Notes under the pieces: generated by a model
Seen by the model: only the letters and a program-made list of their open reading frames with translations
Database searches by the model: none
What the model was told of the DNA's origin: nothing
Part shown: positions 55,368 to 64,000 of the stretch, one piece after another
How the letters are laid out: every line of letters begins with the position of its first letter
Numbering within the stretch: position 1 is the first letter of the stretch
DNA from: Rheum nobile
Taxonomy: Eukaryota > Streptophyta > Magnoliopsida > Caryophyllales > Polygonaceae
Direction of reading: 5' to 3'
NCBI GenBank assembly: GCA_027886185.1
Contig: WOAB01000098.1
Coordinates: 2,356,001-2,420,000, forward strand
Length of the DNA: 64,000 nucleotides
Position numbers and translations under genes: made by a program

Positions 55368-55385
55368 TCCCCGGCAACGGTGCCA
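55368..55385 (-). promoter_or_regulatory. tRNA-Asp primer site, array copy 3 (one mismatch)
   Basis: The minus strand reads TGGCACCGTTGCCGGGGA, one G-to-A change relative to copy 1. Confidence 0.88.
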
Positions 55386-55389
55386 AATT

Positions 55390-56667
55390 TGACAGGGCTA
55401 AAGTCGTATGCCTATCAAAGAAATCCTAAAGTACCTACTACAAAGTATAGCAAGCAAGTCAGGGTCGATCTCACAGAGAGTCAGGTTATCTATTCTTGTA
55501 ATTCACGTCACCAACTAGGAACTAGGGGGGGGGGGGGTTTGTAATGTTTTTCGTAACCAAAGTAAACAAAGCAAGAAAACGAATTCGCAAGTAAAGGTTG
55601 TAAATATTATGGGGAAAAGCGCCACACTCAACAGAGATCCACACAACAATAGAAAGGTCGATCACAGAATTCTATCAATCTCAAGTTTTTAATATTCCTA
55701 TAGTTGCTCTTATCCCGATCATAGGTAACTATTAGTTCTACCAGCCCTAATAGTACTTATCACCAAATCAAATCCGAAAACCTTCAAGACTCAATAAAGC
55801 AATAGCAATCAAACAAGGATTCAACAAGATACATGCAATAGAAACAACCCGTTACTATAAGCATGCAATTAACTCTCTCTCACGATGAAGCGCTCGGATC
55901 CCCTATACGCAACAATCGTGCTTGCTACTAGATATGCAACCCGAACCCGGAATCACAAGTCCTAGCAATTAGGAAGATATCAATAAACCTAGGTAGCTAC
56001 TCTAGATAAATCAACATAAACCAATAATCAATCAAGCACAAGAGAATCAATCCAACTAGATAGGAAAACGAACAAGAGTAGAAAACTCACAACCAATCAA
56101 TTGCTGGCTTCAAACTGTCAAGTGTAACAATGGAGGTTTAGTTCTCCATTAGGGTTTGTGAGAGAAAAATGTAGAAAGGTGGCAACTAGGGTTAGAGAAT
56201 CCTCCTTTCAAAAGAGTCTTAACCCTCACTTAAATACTAAGGAAATAATTCAGAAATAAAGAAAAGAAAAATAACAAACTTGGAAACTAAGTCTCGAAAT
56301 AAAATGAAACGGAAATAAGAAAACTCGTAAAAGACTTTCAGCGCGTCGCCACCGCGGGTGCGGTGGAACTCCAGTGTCTTCAGTCCAATTCTCTGACGAC
56401 CTCGCCGCGGGTGCGGTGAGGCTCCAGAACGTCTCCTCGTCTATGGCTCTTCCTTGCAATCTCTCGCACCGCTCCTCAACTCGTCTCTTCACTCCTTTGG
56501 CGTCTTTCCTTGGTGTCTCCTAGATATCCAAAATCACTCAAACACCTCCATAAACACTAAACTTCGCCTCCAAACGCCTTGCACATGAATGTGCCTAGAT
56601 CTACCCGAATGGCACCAATAAACCCTCTAAAGACTCTTACTTAAGCCCTACAAAGTAGTGCTTATCA
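55390..56667 (-). repeat. Array LTR 4 (outer 5' LTR)
   Basis: 1278 bp, with a 13-G run. Also lacks one of the close pair of hairpins, but keeps full-length arms in the last (CCTCGCCGC with GCGGTGAGG, loop GGGT). Followed by the target duplicate CTTCT. Confidence 0.92.
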
Positions 56668-58565
56668 CTTCTACTGAAAGACAACAAGAGGTATGCACAA
56701 GAGAAGACTTCAACGGAAATGAGTCTTATAGGAAAATCCAATGAGAAAGACTCCAAAAGATCGAGTCTTAACTGAAGCATGACAATGTCTGGAATTTTAA
56801 ACAATCAATCAACAATGATTTAAAAGCTGACTGAGATGCTTCGGTCCACGACCAACCTTACCGCATAATGCGAATCCAGATTGGAAAGAGGACATACTAC
56901 ATTCAAGTCAGGGCGAGTTTCCTAGTTGCACTATCACCTAGTTGCACTACTCGCCAAAGGTATATTAATTATGTGCACTCGGGTATTTATCTTATTTACT
57001 TCCAAAAACGACGAGCATTACGTTATAAGCTTTTAAATCTCCACGCAAGAAATATCGGATCTCCACACAAGAGATATCAGATCTCCCCACAAGAGATATA
57101 GAAGGATGAACCTTGAAAGATTTGGCACTAGCGAGGTGCGCCCACCCTGAATAAGGGTATGGTCATGACCAGAGAGAAAGTACTGGGGAAGAATCCACCA
57201 AGTACGAGTTATAAAGAAACAGCTAAACCCCCATAAGGTATATAGCGTTCCTAACATTCAGTGCTAACTAACAGTATAAGCACAATAATAGTCCAGGATA
57301 AATCCACATAAATGCCCGCAAGGCGATCATAAATAATAACGTTGTTCTAGCAGATATACAACCTATTATATGATTTTCCAAAACAGTTTATAAAACCTTT
57401 TCCAGACATGAACAATAATCAATCCAAATTAATTAACAATTAAGCAATTGATAATTAATGGAAATATGGAATGATAAGCAAGAGCGAACCGCCACTTGCC
57501 TGGAATAGATTCGGCGATGAATCTAGACGAGACGACTACTGATTATATCCTTTCCGAGGATATGGCCTAAGCTTCAGATAACTCCAACTGATTACGAGTC
57601 CACACGCGATTCAACAGATCACTTTCTAACTAACAAATTAATTAATTATCAATTAATTTTCCTGGATGAACTTAAGGAATTAAATTTAATAAAATTTTAT
57701 GATTATAAATCATAAAAATATTTATTAAACTTTCCTAAAGAAAAATACGGATGAAAGAGAATCGAAATTATACCGCTCGTATAATTTCGGGTCAAAACTG
57801 GACTGAAAGTGAATTGGATTAATGGGCTTTTGAATCGGCCCAACAAAACCTAATTAAGTGGGATGGGCCCCACTTGCTTCTTCAACCTCACGTACACACA
57901 GTACGCAGCAATGAAGCTTCGACAATGGCACCTCGGCTCGGGCTCGTCGCTCCGTCTTTGCCGGAAAGGGCGTCTCGACGCCGGAGAAGGCAGCGCGGCG
58001 CCACAGCTCAGCCACGCAGCTTCAATGACGGCGCGCATAAGCGGAGGGCAGCAGCCACAACGCGCACATGAGCTCGCCGGGGCTTCACGATGCCGGAAAG
58101 GAGTGGCGACACAGGGAAAGAGAGGCGAGAGGGAGGTCGGGAGATCGGGAGGGAATTGTGTCTTTAAGCCTCCACAGATCGGGTTTCTTATATAGTCCCG
58201 AGGAGGGTCTTCCTCGTCATCCCAGAGAAGGCGTGTCCAACAGCCCCCTTCGACAAGTGCTCCTGGCAATTCATACACTCGGGGAGTATCGTGGCAGCTT
58301 AACAGGAGGAGGGAAATTCGTGGCAAAGTTTAAGGGAATTGGATTTGGTATGGGTTTTTAAACCCCGGAAATTATATGTTTGTATCCAAACAAATATTCT
58401 AAGTTCCGAAAATACATTGAATGTATTTTACACCACTCAAGGAATTATTTCAGACATCATGGAGGCTACGAAAAAATCCGAACTCCACTGAAAGCGAAAT
58501 AATTAATTGAACGAAGGTTGGGAAAATTACCCAAATATCATTACTAAAAATTGAAGGATATTACA
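56668..58565 (-). repeat. 5' LTR of the Tekay/Del-like element, second part
   Basis: Continues 38274-38794 after the array. Matches 34081-35979, including the TATA box (about 58188-58196) and the GC-rich leader. Ends GATATTACA, followed by CAAAC. Confidence 0.92.
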
Positions 58566-58570
58566 CAAAC

Positions 58571-59437
58571 AGACATTTGCAAGTGATTGGCCCCGAATCT
58601 TGTTTATCGTCATAGCAAAACAGATACTCAAGGGAAATTGACTTCATTAAAACATGAACGAATATGAAGTGTCTGATGGTGACATGAGCACGCGAGGAAT
58701 CAAAACTTGTCTGATATTGTTGCCTACAATATTCTTCCTTGTTTGACATGACTGTCGAACTGCGTGATTATCAATCTTGTCCTATTACATAAACCTGAAG
58801 ACTGATCAATATTTCGAAGCAACATAATAAGAACTCCAACCTTAAGTTTAAGTACATGATTTGGGACACCAGAACATCTAATACTGTTCAAGTAGTCAGA
58901 TGTATAAACACTTGCATCGTTGTCTGCAATAAAACCTATCTTGCACTTGATATCCAAATTGAGATAAACTTTCTCATCACCAAGTAACAAAGACAATATA
59001 TAGTAATTAACTTTATCTACATCTTCATGTGTTGGTGCAAGAATTGCCCGTTCTTCAAAGTATTTTGAAAACAACTTATTGTCCAAAAAGAGAGGAATAA
59101 ACACACTTAACAATTGCTGGAATCAGATCTAAGTCATAATCTTTCACCAATAGTTTATCAAGAATTTGTATTTGTGCTTCTCCATCATTGTCATCACCTA
59201 CAATACCATCACCCATGCTTAATACCTATTCAAAAAATTCATTTGCTTCTTCGACATCATAATCAGATGTATCTTATTGAATCAGCGTGTTTCTTGTCAA
59301 ATTAAAAACTTTACATTATTTTCACAAATAAGAGGAATTAATGGTGGCGAATATTAAGTTTTTTTAGTAACATGGCATTAGAGTTTATAGTCAAATATGG
59401 TGGTACTTATAGATGATTAATTTTTATACATCAATAC
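58571..59437 (-). pseudogene. Helitron helicase (Pif1-like), middle part
   Basis: Minus-strand residues FEERAILAPTHEDVDKVNYY and CSGVPNHVLKLKVGVLIMLL, followed by LRNIDQSSGLCNRTR, are the characteristic late helicase motifs of plant Helitrons. The upstream part (59114-59330) carries the preceding linker with stops. The reading then goes on at 33566 after the LTR insertion. The replication-initiator half would lie beyond 59437, behind the next insertion, outside this window if present. Confidence 0.85.
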
Positions 59438-62152
59438 TGTAATATCCCTCAATTTTTATTAAGGATATTCGGGTAATTTTTCCCAACCTTCACTAATTAA
59501 TTATTTTGCTTTCAATGAAGTTCGGATTTTCTGAGATAACCATGACATCCGTATTAATTCCTTGAGTGGTATAAAATACATTTAATGTATTTTCGGGACT
59601 TAGAATATTTGTTTGGAGACAAACAGATAATTCCCGGGTTAAATACCCATCCTTATTTTAATATTCTAAAACCCCACTCCGAGCCTCTCCCAGCATGCTC
59701 ACCTCGAGCCACGTGCTACCGAAAGCCCTCCCCGGATTTGCACCGGATTTGTCACCGCTCGAGCTCCGTGTTTGTCGGACATTTGCCCCCTGTTCTTGGC
59801 TATATATGGAGCTGGATGATGGAGAGGCTAAAGACACACGAGACCTCGTCTCTTCCTCGCTGGAGTTGCCGCCTCCCCTGCTCTGTTTTCACCTTCTCCC
59901 TCTCGGTTGTCCTTCCTGCTGGCGACCCGAGATCCGGCGAGCTCGACCAGCCCAGCCAACGGTCCCTTCTTCCCCGGCGAGCCGTGGCCAGCTTCGGCGT
60001 GAGGCCGCTGAGGTGTCGTGTTGCTGCCGTCGATCCGCGCCAGTGGAGTGGTGCTGCTGAGTTGCGCCTCCGGAGCCGCCACTGCTGGCTGTTGCTGGTG
60101 GTCGCTACCCCCGACGTCGACGAGAACCTTCCCGGCGTGTCCATGGTGGAAGCCGAGCTCCCTGGGTTGATCGGTTTGGTTGCTGCATGTGTTACGTGAT
60201 TTGGGTGAGGGAGAGGTTGAAGATGAACAGTGTCGGGTGGGCCCCCTTTCCTTTGTTTTGTTCTGATGGGCCGAAGGCCCATTTAGCCATCCAGTCCAAA
60301 TTCAACCCGAAATTATTCGAGCGGTATAATTTCGATCCCCTTTCGTCCGTATTTTTCTTAGGAAAATTTAATAAATATTTTATGATTTAATATCATAGAA
60401 AATTATTAAGTATAATTCCTTAAATTCGTCCAGTCATATTAATTGATAGATATTTAATTTGTCAGTTAGAACGTGATTTGCTAGATCGCGTGTGGACTCG
60501 TTTTCTGGTAGAAATATTCTGAAGCTTAAGCCATATCCTCGGAAAGGATATTTTCGGTGGTCGTCTCGTCCAGATTCATCGCCGAATCTATTCCAGGCAA
60601 GTGGCGGTTCGCTCTTGCTCATCGTTCCATATTTACATTAATTATCAGTTATTTATCTAAGTAATTAATTTGGAATGATTATTGTGTTCATCTGGAAACG
60701 GTTTTGTTAACTGTTTTGGAAAACTAAAATATGATATTATAATAGATTGTATATCTGTTAGAACAACGCTATTATATATATATGTGTGAATTAATACAGA
60801 TATTATAATAGGTTGTATATTGTTAGAACAACGCTATTTTATCTATAACGGGCCTTGAGGGCATTGTTATGAGTTATTGTTGTGTTGAACTGTTTAGTTA
60901 GCACGAGTATTTGTAGGAACGCTACTGTGTATCTCATTGCGAGTGCTAGTCGTTTCTTGATAACCTGGTGGTTAGGATTTAGTTCCTACCATCCTTCTCT
61001 AATGCCGTTTGTAGGGATTTAGTTCCCGACTCCGCCTTGAGGGATTTAGTTCCCGCGGGATTTAGCTCCCGATTCGACTCTTGGGATTTAGTTCCCGAGT
61101 CAACTCCGCTCCTAGGGATTAGTTCCCGCGAGACTTAGTTCTCGATTCGACTCTTGGGATTTAGTTCCCGAGTCAACTCCGTCCATGGATTTAGTTCCCG
61201 ACGGTATCTCTTTATCCCGATGGATGAGATGATTGAAAAGCCTATAACGTGATGTGCGTTTTGGAATTAAATAAGATAAAGTGCCCGAGTGCACATAATT
61301 AATATACCTTTGGCGAGTAGTGCAGCTAAGTTATAGTGCAACTAGGAAAACTCGTCTCGACTTTGATCATAGTACGTTCTATTTCCAATCTGGATTCGCT
61401 ATATGCGATGAGGTTGGTCGTGAACCGAAGCATCTCAGTCAACTTTTAAATCATTGTTGTATGATGCTGTAAACGTTCCAGATTTGTCATATTTCCTTAA
61501 AGACTCAATCTCTTGGAGTCTCTTTTCGAGTCGATTTTTGTGAAGATGAAGTCTTCCAGAATCTTCTCTCATGCATACCTCTTGTTGTTATTCCGTGAAA
61601 GTGCCGGGTTATGTATCGTCCCTTCGGTTGTTATTCGAGGGACAATGATAGTAAATGGTTACGATCACTCGAACCACTCTGCTTTTTCCCCTTGCTAGTC
61701 TATTCAAGTAGACTAACCCACGAACATTGTTCTCCGCATGTGGGCTGGTGTCATCCATTCGATTCGGCACATCAGATAGAGCGAAGATGAGGAGACTAGA
61801 TTGACTATGAAGACGATGGTTGTTTTTGGATGTTTTAATAATTACTTTTAATCAGGTTGAGATCCTTGGGCAGGTGATCATTACGATCACAACCCTTTTT
61901 GTAATATCTTTTATAAGTCTTCCGCTGTACTTTGTTTAAACTCTGTGTTTGGCCTATTCGGGATTGGGTTGTAATCCCGTAACTCATGTTTCATTTGATT
62001 GAGGTTTTGTTTTGGATACTTTGATCATTATGTATCATTGTATGCCTTAAATTGTATTTAAACCGGTAAAGCCTTGGGTGATCTCGGTAAGGAACACTGG
62101 GGTCACTGGCGGTAATACCTTTCCAAATGGGTTAAGATTTGGGGGTGTTACA
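59438..62152 (+). repeat. 5' LTR of the Tekay/Del-like element
   Basis: 2715 bp. A TATA box TATATATGG lies at 59801, followed by a GC-rich leader (about 59830-60200). The parts around 60530-60610 and 61680-62150 match the LTRs of the other element closely. About 300 bp is longer because of a minisatellite and small insertions. Confidence 0.88.
61008..61203 (+). repeat. Minisatellite in the LTR
   Basis: About nine imperfect copies of GGGATTTAGTTCCCG with GACTC spacers. Each unit is a short palindrome (GGGA...TCCC). The corresponding part of the minus-strand element's LTR lacks it. Confidence 0.85.
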
Positions 62153-62156
62153 GTTG

Positions 62157-62169
62157 TGGTATCAGAGCC
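62157..62169 (+). promoter_or_regulatory. tRNA-iMet primer-binding site
   Basis: TGGTATCAGAGCC after a four-base spacer (GTTG) behind the LTR. Confidence 0.92.
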
Positions 62170-62604
62170 AAAGGTTTTAAAATGGGTTTGGGATTTTATA
62201 AATCATTTATCCGTTTTTGAAAATGCTTTAAAAAGGGCTCTGAATTTTCAAAGTGAAAAGAATTTTCAAAACACTGTTCATAGTCATGTCTTCTGTACAG
62301 TCTGATATAGTAAGCTTGCTTCTATGTCTAGAAAGACTAATTCCTTTCCCGTTGCCCCGTTAGATATGGGTGCATTCCGTTCTCTTCAGAGGAACCCGGG
62401 AGAAGCCGAGGTGGTTTCGCCATCTCCAGTTAGGCTTGATTCCCAGTTCGCTCGTTGTGAGTTAAGATTGTAGAATCTAGTAACTCGGTTTGAGTTCATC
62501 AATAGAAATTACCAAGTTGATCTATTCTAAGTTGATTTTATTATGATAAGTATATCAGAATGATATTAATGTGATAAAATCCTTGGAATTTGATCGGTAA
62601 ACAG
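62170..62604 (+). other. Leader of the Tekay/Del-like element
   Basis: AT-rich, short frames only, ending at the gag ATG. Confidence 0.5.
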
Positions 62605-63933
62605 ATGGTGAACACGAGGAACGTTATCCGTGCTGGTGCTGGGCCGAGTAATGACCCCAGACCAAACCCGAGGATTGATGCAGACCCGTCAGGAGAGCGT
62701 GAGTCTGTCTTCAATAATAATCCAGGAGGCAATGGCCAAGCTCAGGCCAACGCTCTAGTAGTGCTCGATGCAGCGACAGTCGCAGCAATTCGGGGGATTG
62801 TTCTGCAAGCAATCACCGAGATAATGAGGCCAATCGCACCTCAGGCACAAGGAGTGCCAGTACCTCCAGAAGTTCCGAGGTTTGAGGAACAAGAGAACCA
62901 GGTACTACAGGGAGGCGTGATCAGGGATAGAGGAGAGTATGGCCGAGCGCTGAAGGCCATTAACTCTATGAGACCTGACAGCTATGATGGAAAGGGAGAG
63001 CCAGTCAGGGTGGCTCATTGGTTCTCACATATGGAACGGTTGTTTCGTAATGTTGAGTGCACTGAAGCAGAGAAAGTGCACATAGCTTCTCTACAGTTGA
63101 AGGAAGAAGCTAGTGAATGGTGGGAGAGTACCGGCTTAGCTGATAGCCCGGTGTTGACCTGGTCAATGTTTAAGACCAAGATGACGGACCGTTTCTTCTC
63201 TCGTGCTATGAGGGAGGAGAAACACAAGGAGTTCCTATACCCTAAGACTGATGGATTGAAGGTGACAGAGCTCGCCACCAAGTTCAATCATTTGCTACAG
63301 TATGCTGGACCTGAGATATCCAGTGAGGCACAGAAAATCTGGTATTTCCATGAGTGGATGGGCCCAGATATTAAGCCACTGATGGTGCATCACGGATGCT
63401 CGACTTTGGAGCAGTACGTGGATGCAGCCTACAAGTTAGAGGTGACTCTGGAAGAGTCGACCAAGAAACGTGATAGCCAGAGGCAAGGGGAGAACCAGCC
63501 TAAGGCAAGTGGGTTTAAACGTCCCGCTCCACCATCTGATTTTGCCAAATCTGGCCGAGCAAAAACGAATATGAATCAGGATGGGTCTACGCAACGTTCG
63601 GGTCAGGGCAATAGCCTGATCCATTGCTACAACTGTGGTACCTACGGGCACAAGAGTAATGTGTGTCCGAAGGAGGAGAAAACGTGCTATACCTGTGGAA
63701 AGGAAGGACACTTGCAGTTATTTTGTCCGCAGAGGAGACAGAAAGGGGCTGAGTCACAGCAGGGATTTGTTAATCAGAATAACCAACCCAGGTTCAGTCC
63801 GGTGGAAGCCCCTAGTCCTTCAATGCAGACAACTACGAGAAACAAAGGGAAAGCCTCGGTGACTTCAGGAAGCCAAGGTCAACGCCTATACGTGATGCGT
63901 GAGGCGGATGGACCCGATGCTCCATTTGCTTAA
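62605..63933 (+). CDS. Gag of the Tekay/Del-like element
   Basis: 442 codons open from ATG 62605 (MVNTRNVIRAGAGPSNDPRP). The Gag core includes PDSYDGKGEPVRVAHWFSHM, LKEEASEWWES and FNHLLQYAGPE. Two zinc knuckles follow: CYNCGTYGHKSNVC (about 63625) and CYTCGKEGHLQLFC (about 63689). In this family Gag normally runs without a break into protease. Here a TAA stops it at 63931-63933. I use this ATG because it is the first in frame. Confidence 0.9.
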   Translation: MVNTRNVIRAGAGPSNDPRPNPRIDADPSGERESVFNNNPGGNGQAQANALVVLDAATVAAIRGIVLQAITEIMRPIAPQAQGVPVPPEVPRFEEQENQVLQGGVIRDRGEYGRALKAINSMRPDSYDGKGEPVRVAHWFSHMERLFRNVECTEAEKVHIASLQLKEEASEWWESTGLADSPVLTWSMFKTKMTDRFFSRAMREEKHKEFLYPKTDGLKVTELATKFNHLLQYAGPEISSEAQKIWYFHEWMGPDIKPLMVHHGCSTLEQYVDAAYKLEVTLEESTKKRDSQRQGENQPKASGFKRPAPPSDFAKSGRAKTNMNQDGSTQRSGQGNSLIHCYNCGTYGHKSNVCPKEEKTCYTCGKEGHLQLFCPQRRQKGAESQQGFVNQNNQPRFSPVEAPSPSMQTTTRNKGKASVTSGSQGQRLYVMREADGPDAPFA

Positions 63934-64000
63934 AGTATATTTGTACTACTTTTGTTAATGTGTTGTTGATGTGGGTGCTACCCAGACTTTCATTTTTGGA
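63934..64000 (+). pseudogene. Protease start, partial and frameshifted
   Basis: Behind the Gag stop one frame gives VDVGATQTFIF, matching the D-x-GAT active-site block of this clade (Gly present, Val in the second position). A frame change lies before it. The window ends here. Confidence 0.65.

Larger units (their letters stand above)
38795..56667 (-). mobile_element. Tandem array of gag-only LTR elements (4 LTRs, 3 interiors)
   Basis: One pair of target duplicates, CTTCT (38790-38794 and 56668-56672), encloses LTR-interior-LTR-interior-LTR-interior-LTR. The LTRs are 1275-1308 bp and interiors 4246, 4246 and 4226 bp, all minus strand. Each interior has a tRNA-Asp primer site, gag with half or full protease, a structured 3' region and a polypurine tract. 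None codes for RT or integrase. It is TR-GAG-like, Athila-related and non-autonomous. Copies differ by scattered substitutions, which argues against simple assembly duplication. Confidence 0.92.
33567..58565 (-). mobile_element. Tekay/Del-like LTR element with non-coding interior, carrying an array
   Basis: Target duplicates CAAAC lie at 33562-33566 and 58566-58570. The left LTR is 33567-35979 (2413 bp). The right LTR starts at 38274, is interrupted at 38794 and resumes at 56668-58565. Orientation is minus: the primer site for tRNA-iMet lies at 38258-38269 and the polypurine tract beside 35979. The interior (35980-38273) has no intact frame, so this is a LARD-type non-autonomous element. LTR edges and primer spacing match the gag-bearing element at 59438, a probable partner. 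Confidence 0.9.
59438..64000 (+). mobile_element. Tekay/Del-like LTR retrotransposon, 5' part (cut by window end)
   Basis: LTR 59438-62152, primer site, leader, gag and the start of protease, plus strand. The edges TGTAATATCC and GGTGTTACA are the same as in the element at 33567-58565, in the opposite orientation. It is inserted in the upstream part of the Helitron. The 3' half is not visible. Confidence 0.9.

Noticed and set aside
59585..60199. 204-codon plus-strand frame in the LTR leader at 59438-62152
   Set aside because: GC-rich leader after the TATA box, no similarity recognised, other frames equally open.
1..64000. Host protein-coding genes, tRNAs or rRNAs
   Set aside because: Read in both orientations, all recognisable protein motifs belong to transposable elements. 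tRNA-like sequences are only primer-binding sites.

Overview
The window is repeat-dense nuclear DNA from a flowering plant. It holds GT-AG introns, Ty3/Gypsy LTR elements primed by tRNA-iMet or tRNA-Asp, a Mutator-like transposase, a CACTA element with a 3-bp duplication and a Helitron helicase. I find no intact host gene, tRNA, rRNA or CRISPR array. The species cannot be named from the sequence. Every convincing coding stretch belongs to a transposable element (TE), and nearly all are decayed.

Layout. (1) 1-4782: a decayed Mutator-like (MULE) transposase (1081-2985), a possible LTR fragment and a foldback MITE (3971-4491). (2) 4783-32056, plus strand: one gene of the DUF1985 + C48 (Ulp1-like) protease type seen in Kaonashi-like MULEs. 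It is split by a full-length Gypsy element (5594-20780, TSD GAGAC), a solo LTR (23832-24998) and a gag-only LTR element (25105-30747, TSD GATAC). Its Ulp1 end was tandemly duplicated after the last insertion. (3) Inside the 5594-20780 Gypsy element (minus strand, CRM-like, pol running into the LTR) sit a gag-protease element (8488-13021, TSD AAAAG) and a CACTA element (13531-16321, TSD AAT). (4) 33052 to beyond 59437, minus strand: a Helitron whose helicase gene is split by a 25-kb insertion (33567-58565, TSD CAAAC). That insertion is a Tekay/Del-like LTR element with an almost non-coding interior. One of its LTRs was in turn hit by a 17.9-kb tandem array of gag-only elements (38795-56667, four LTRs and three interiors, TSD CTTCT). 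(5) 59438-64000: the 5' LTR, primer site, gag and protease start of another Tekay/Del-like element, cut by the window end.

The junctions fix the order of many events. The MULE/Ulp1 gene precedes the CRM-like element, which precedes its two passengers. The Helitron precedes the Tekay-like element, which precedes the gag-only array.

The most unusual material is in the two related gag-only (TR-GAG-like, Athila-type tRNA-Asp primer site) families. They carry a dispersed family of short GC-rich hairpins with a near-constant GGGT/GGGC loop, placed in the LTR, the gag linker and the 3' region. They also carry twin CCCGAAAGGG stem-loops, repeated polypurine modules and, in one element, a second LTR-end/primer-site junction in the middle of the interior.
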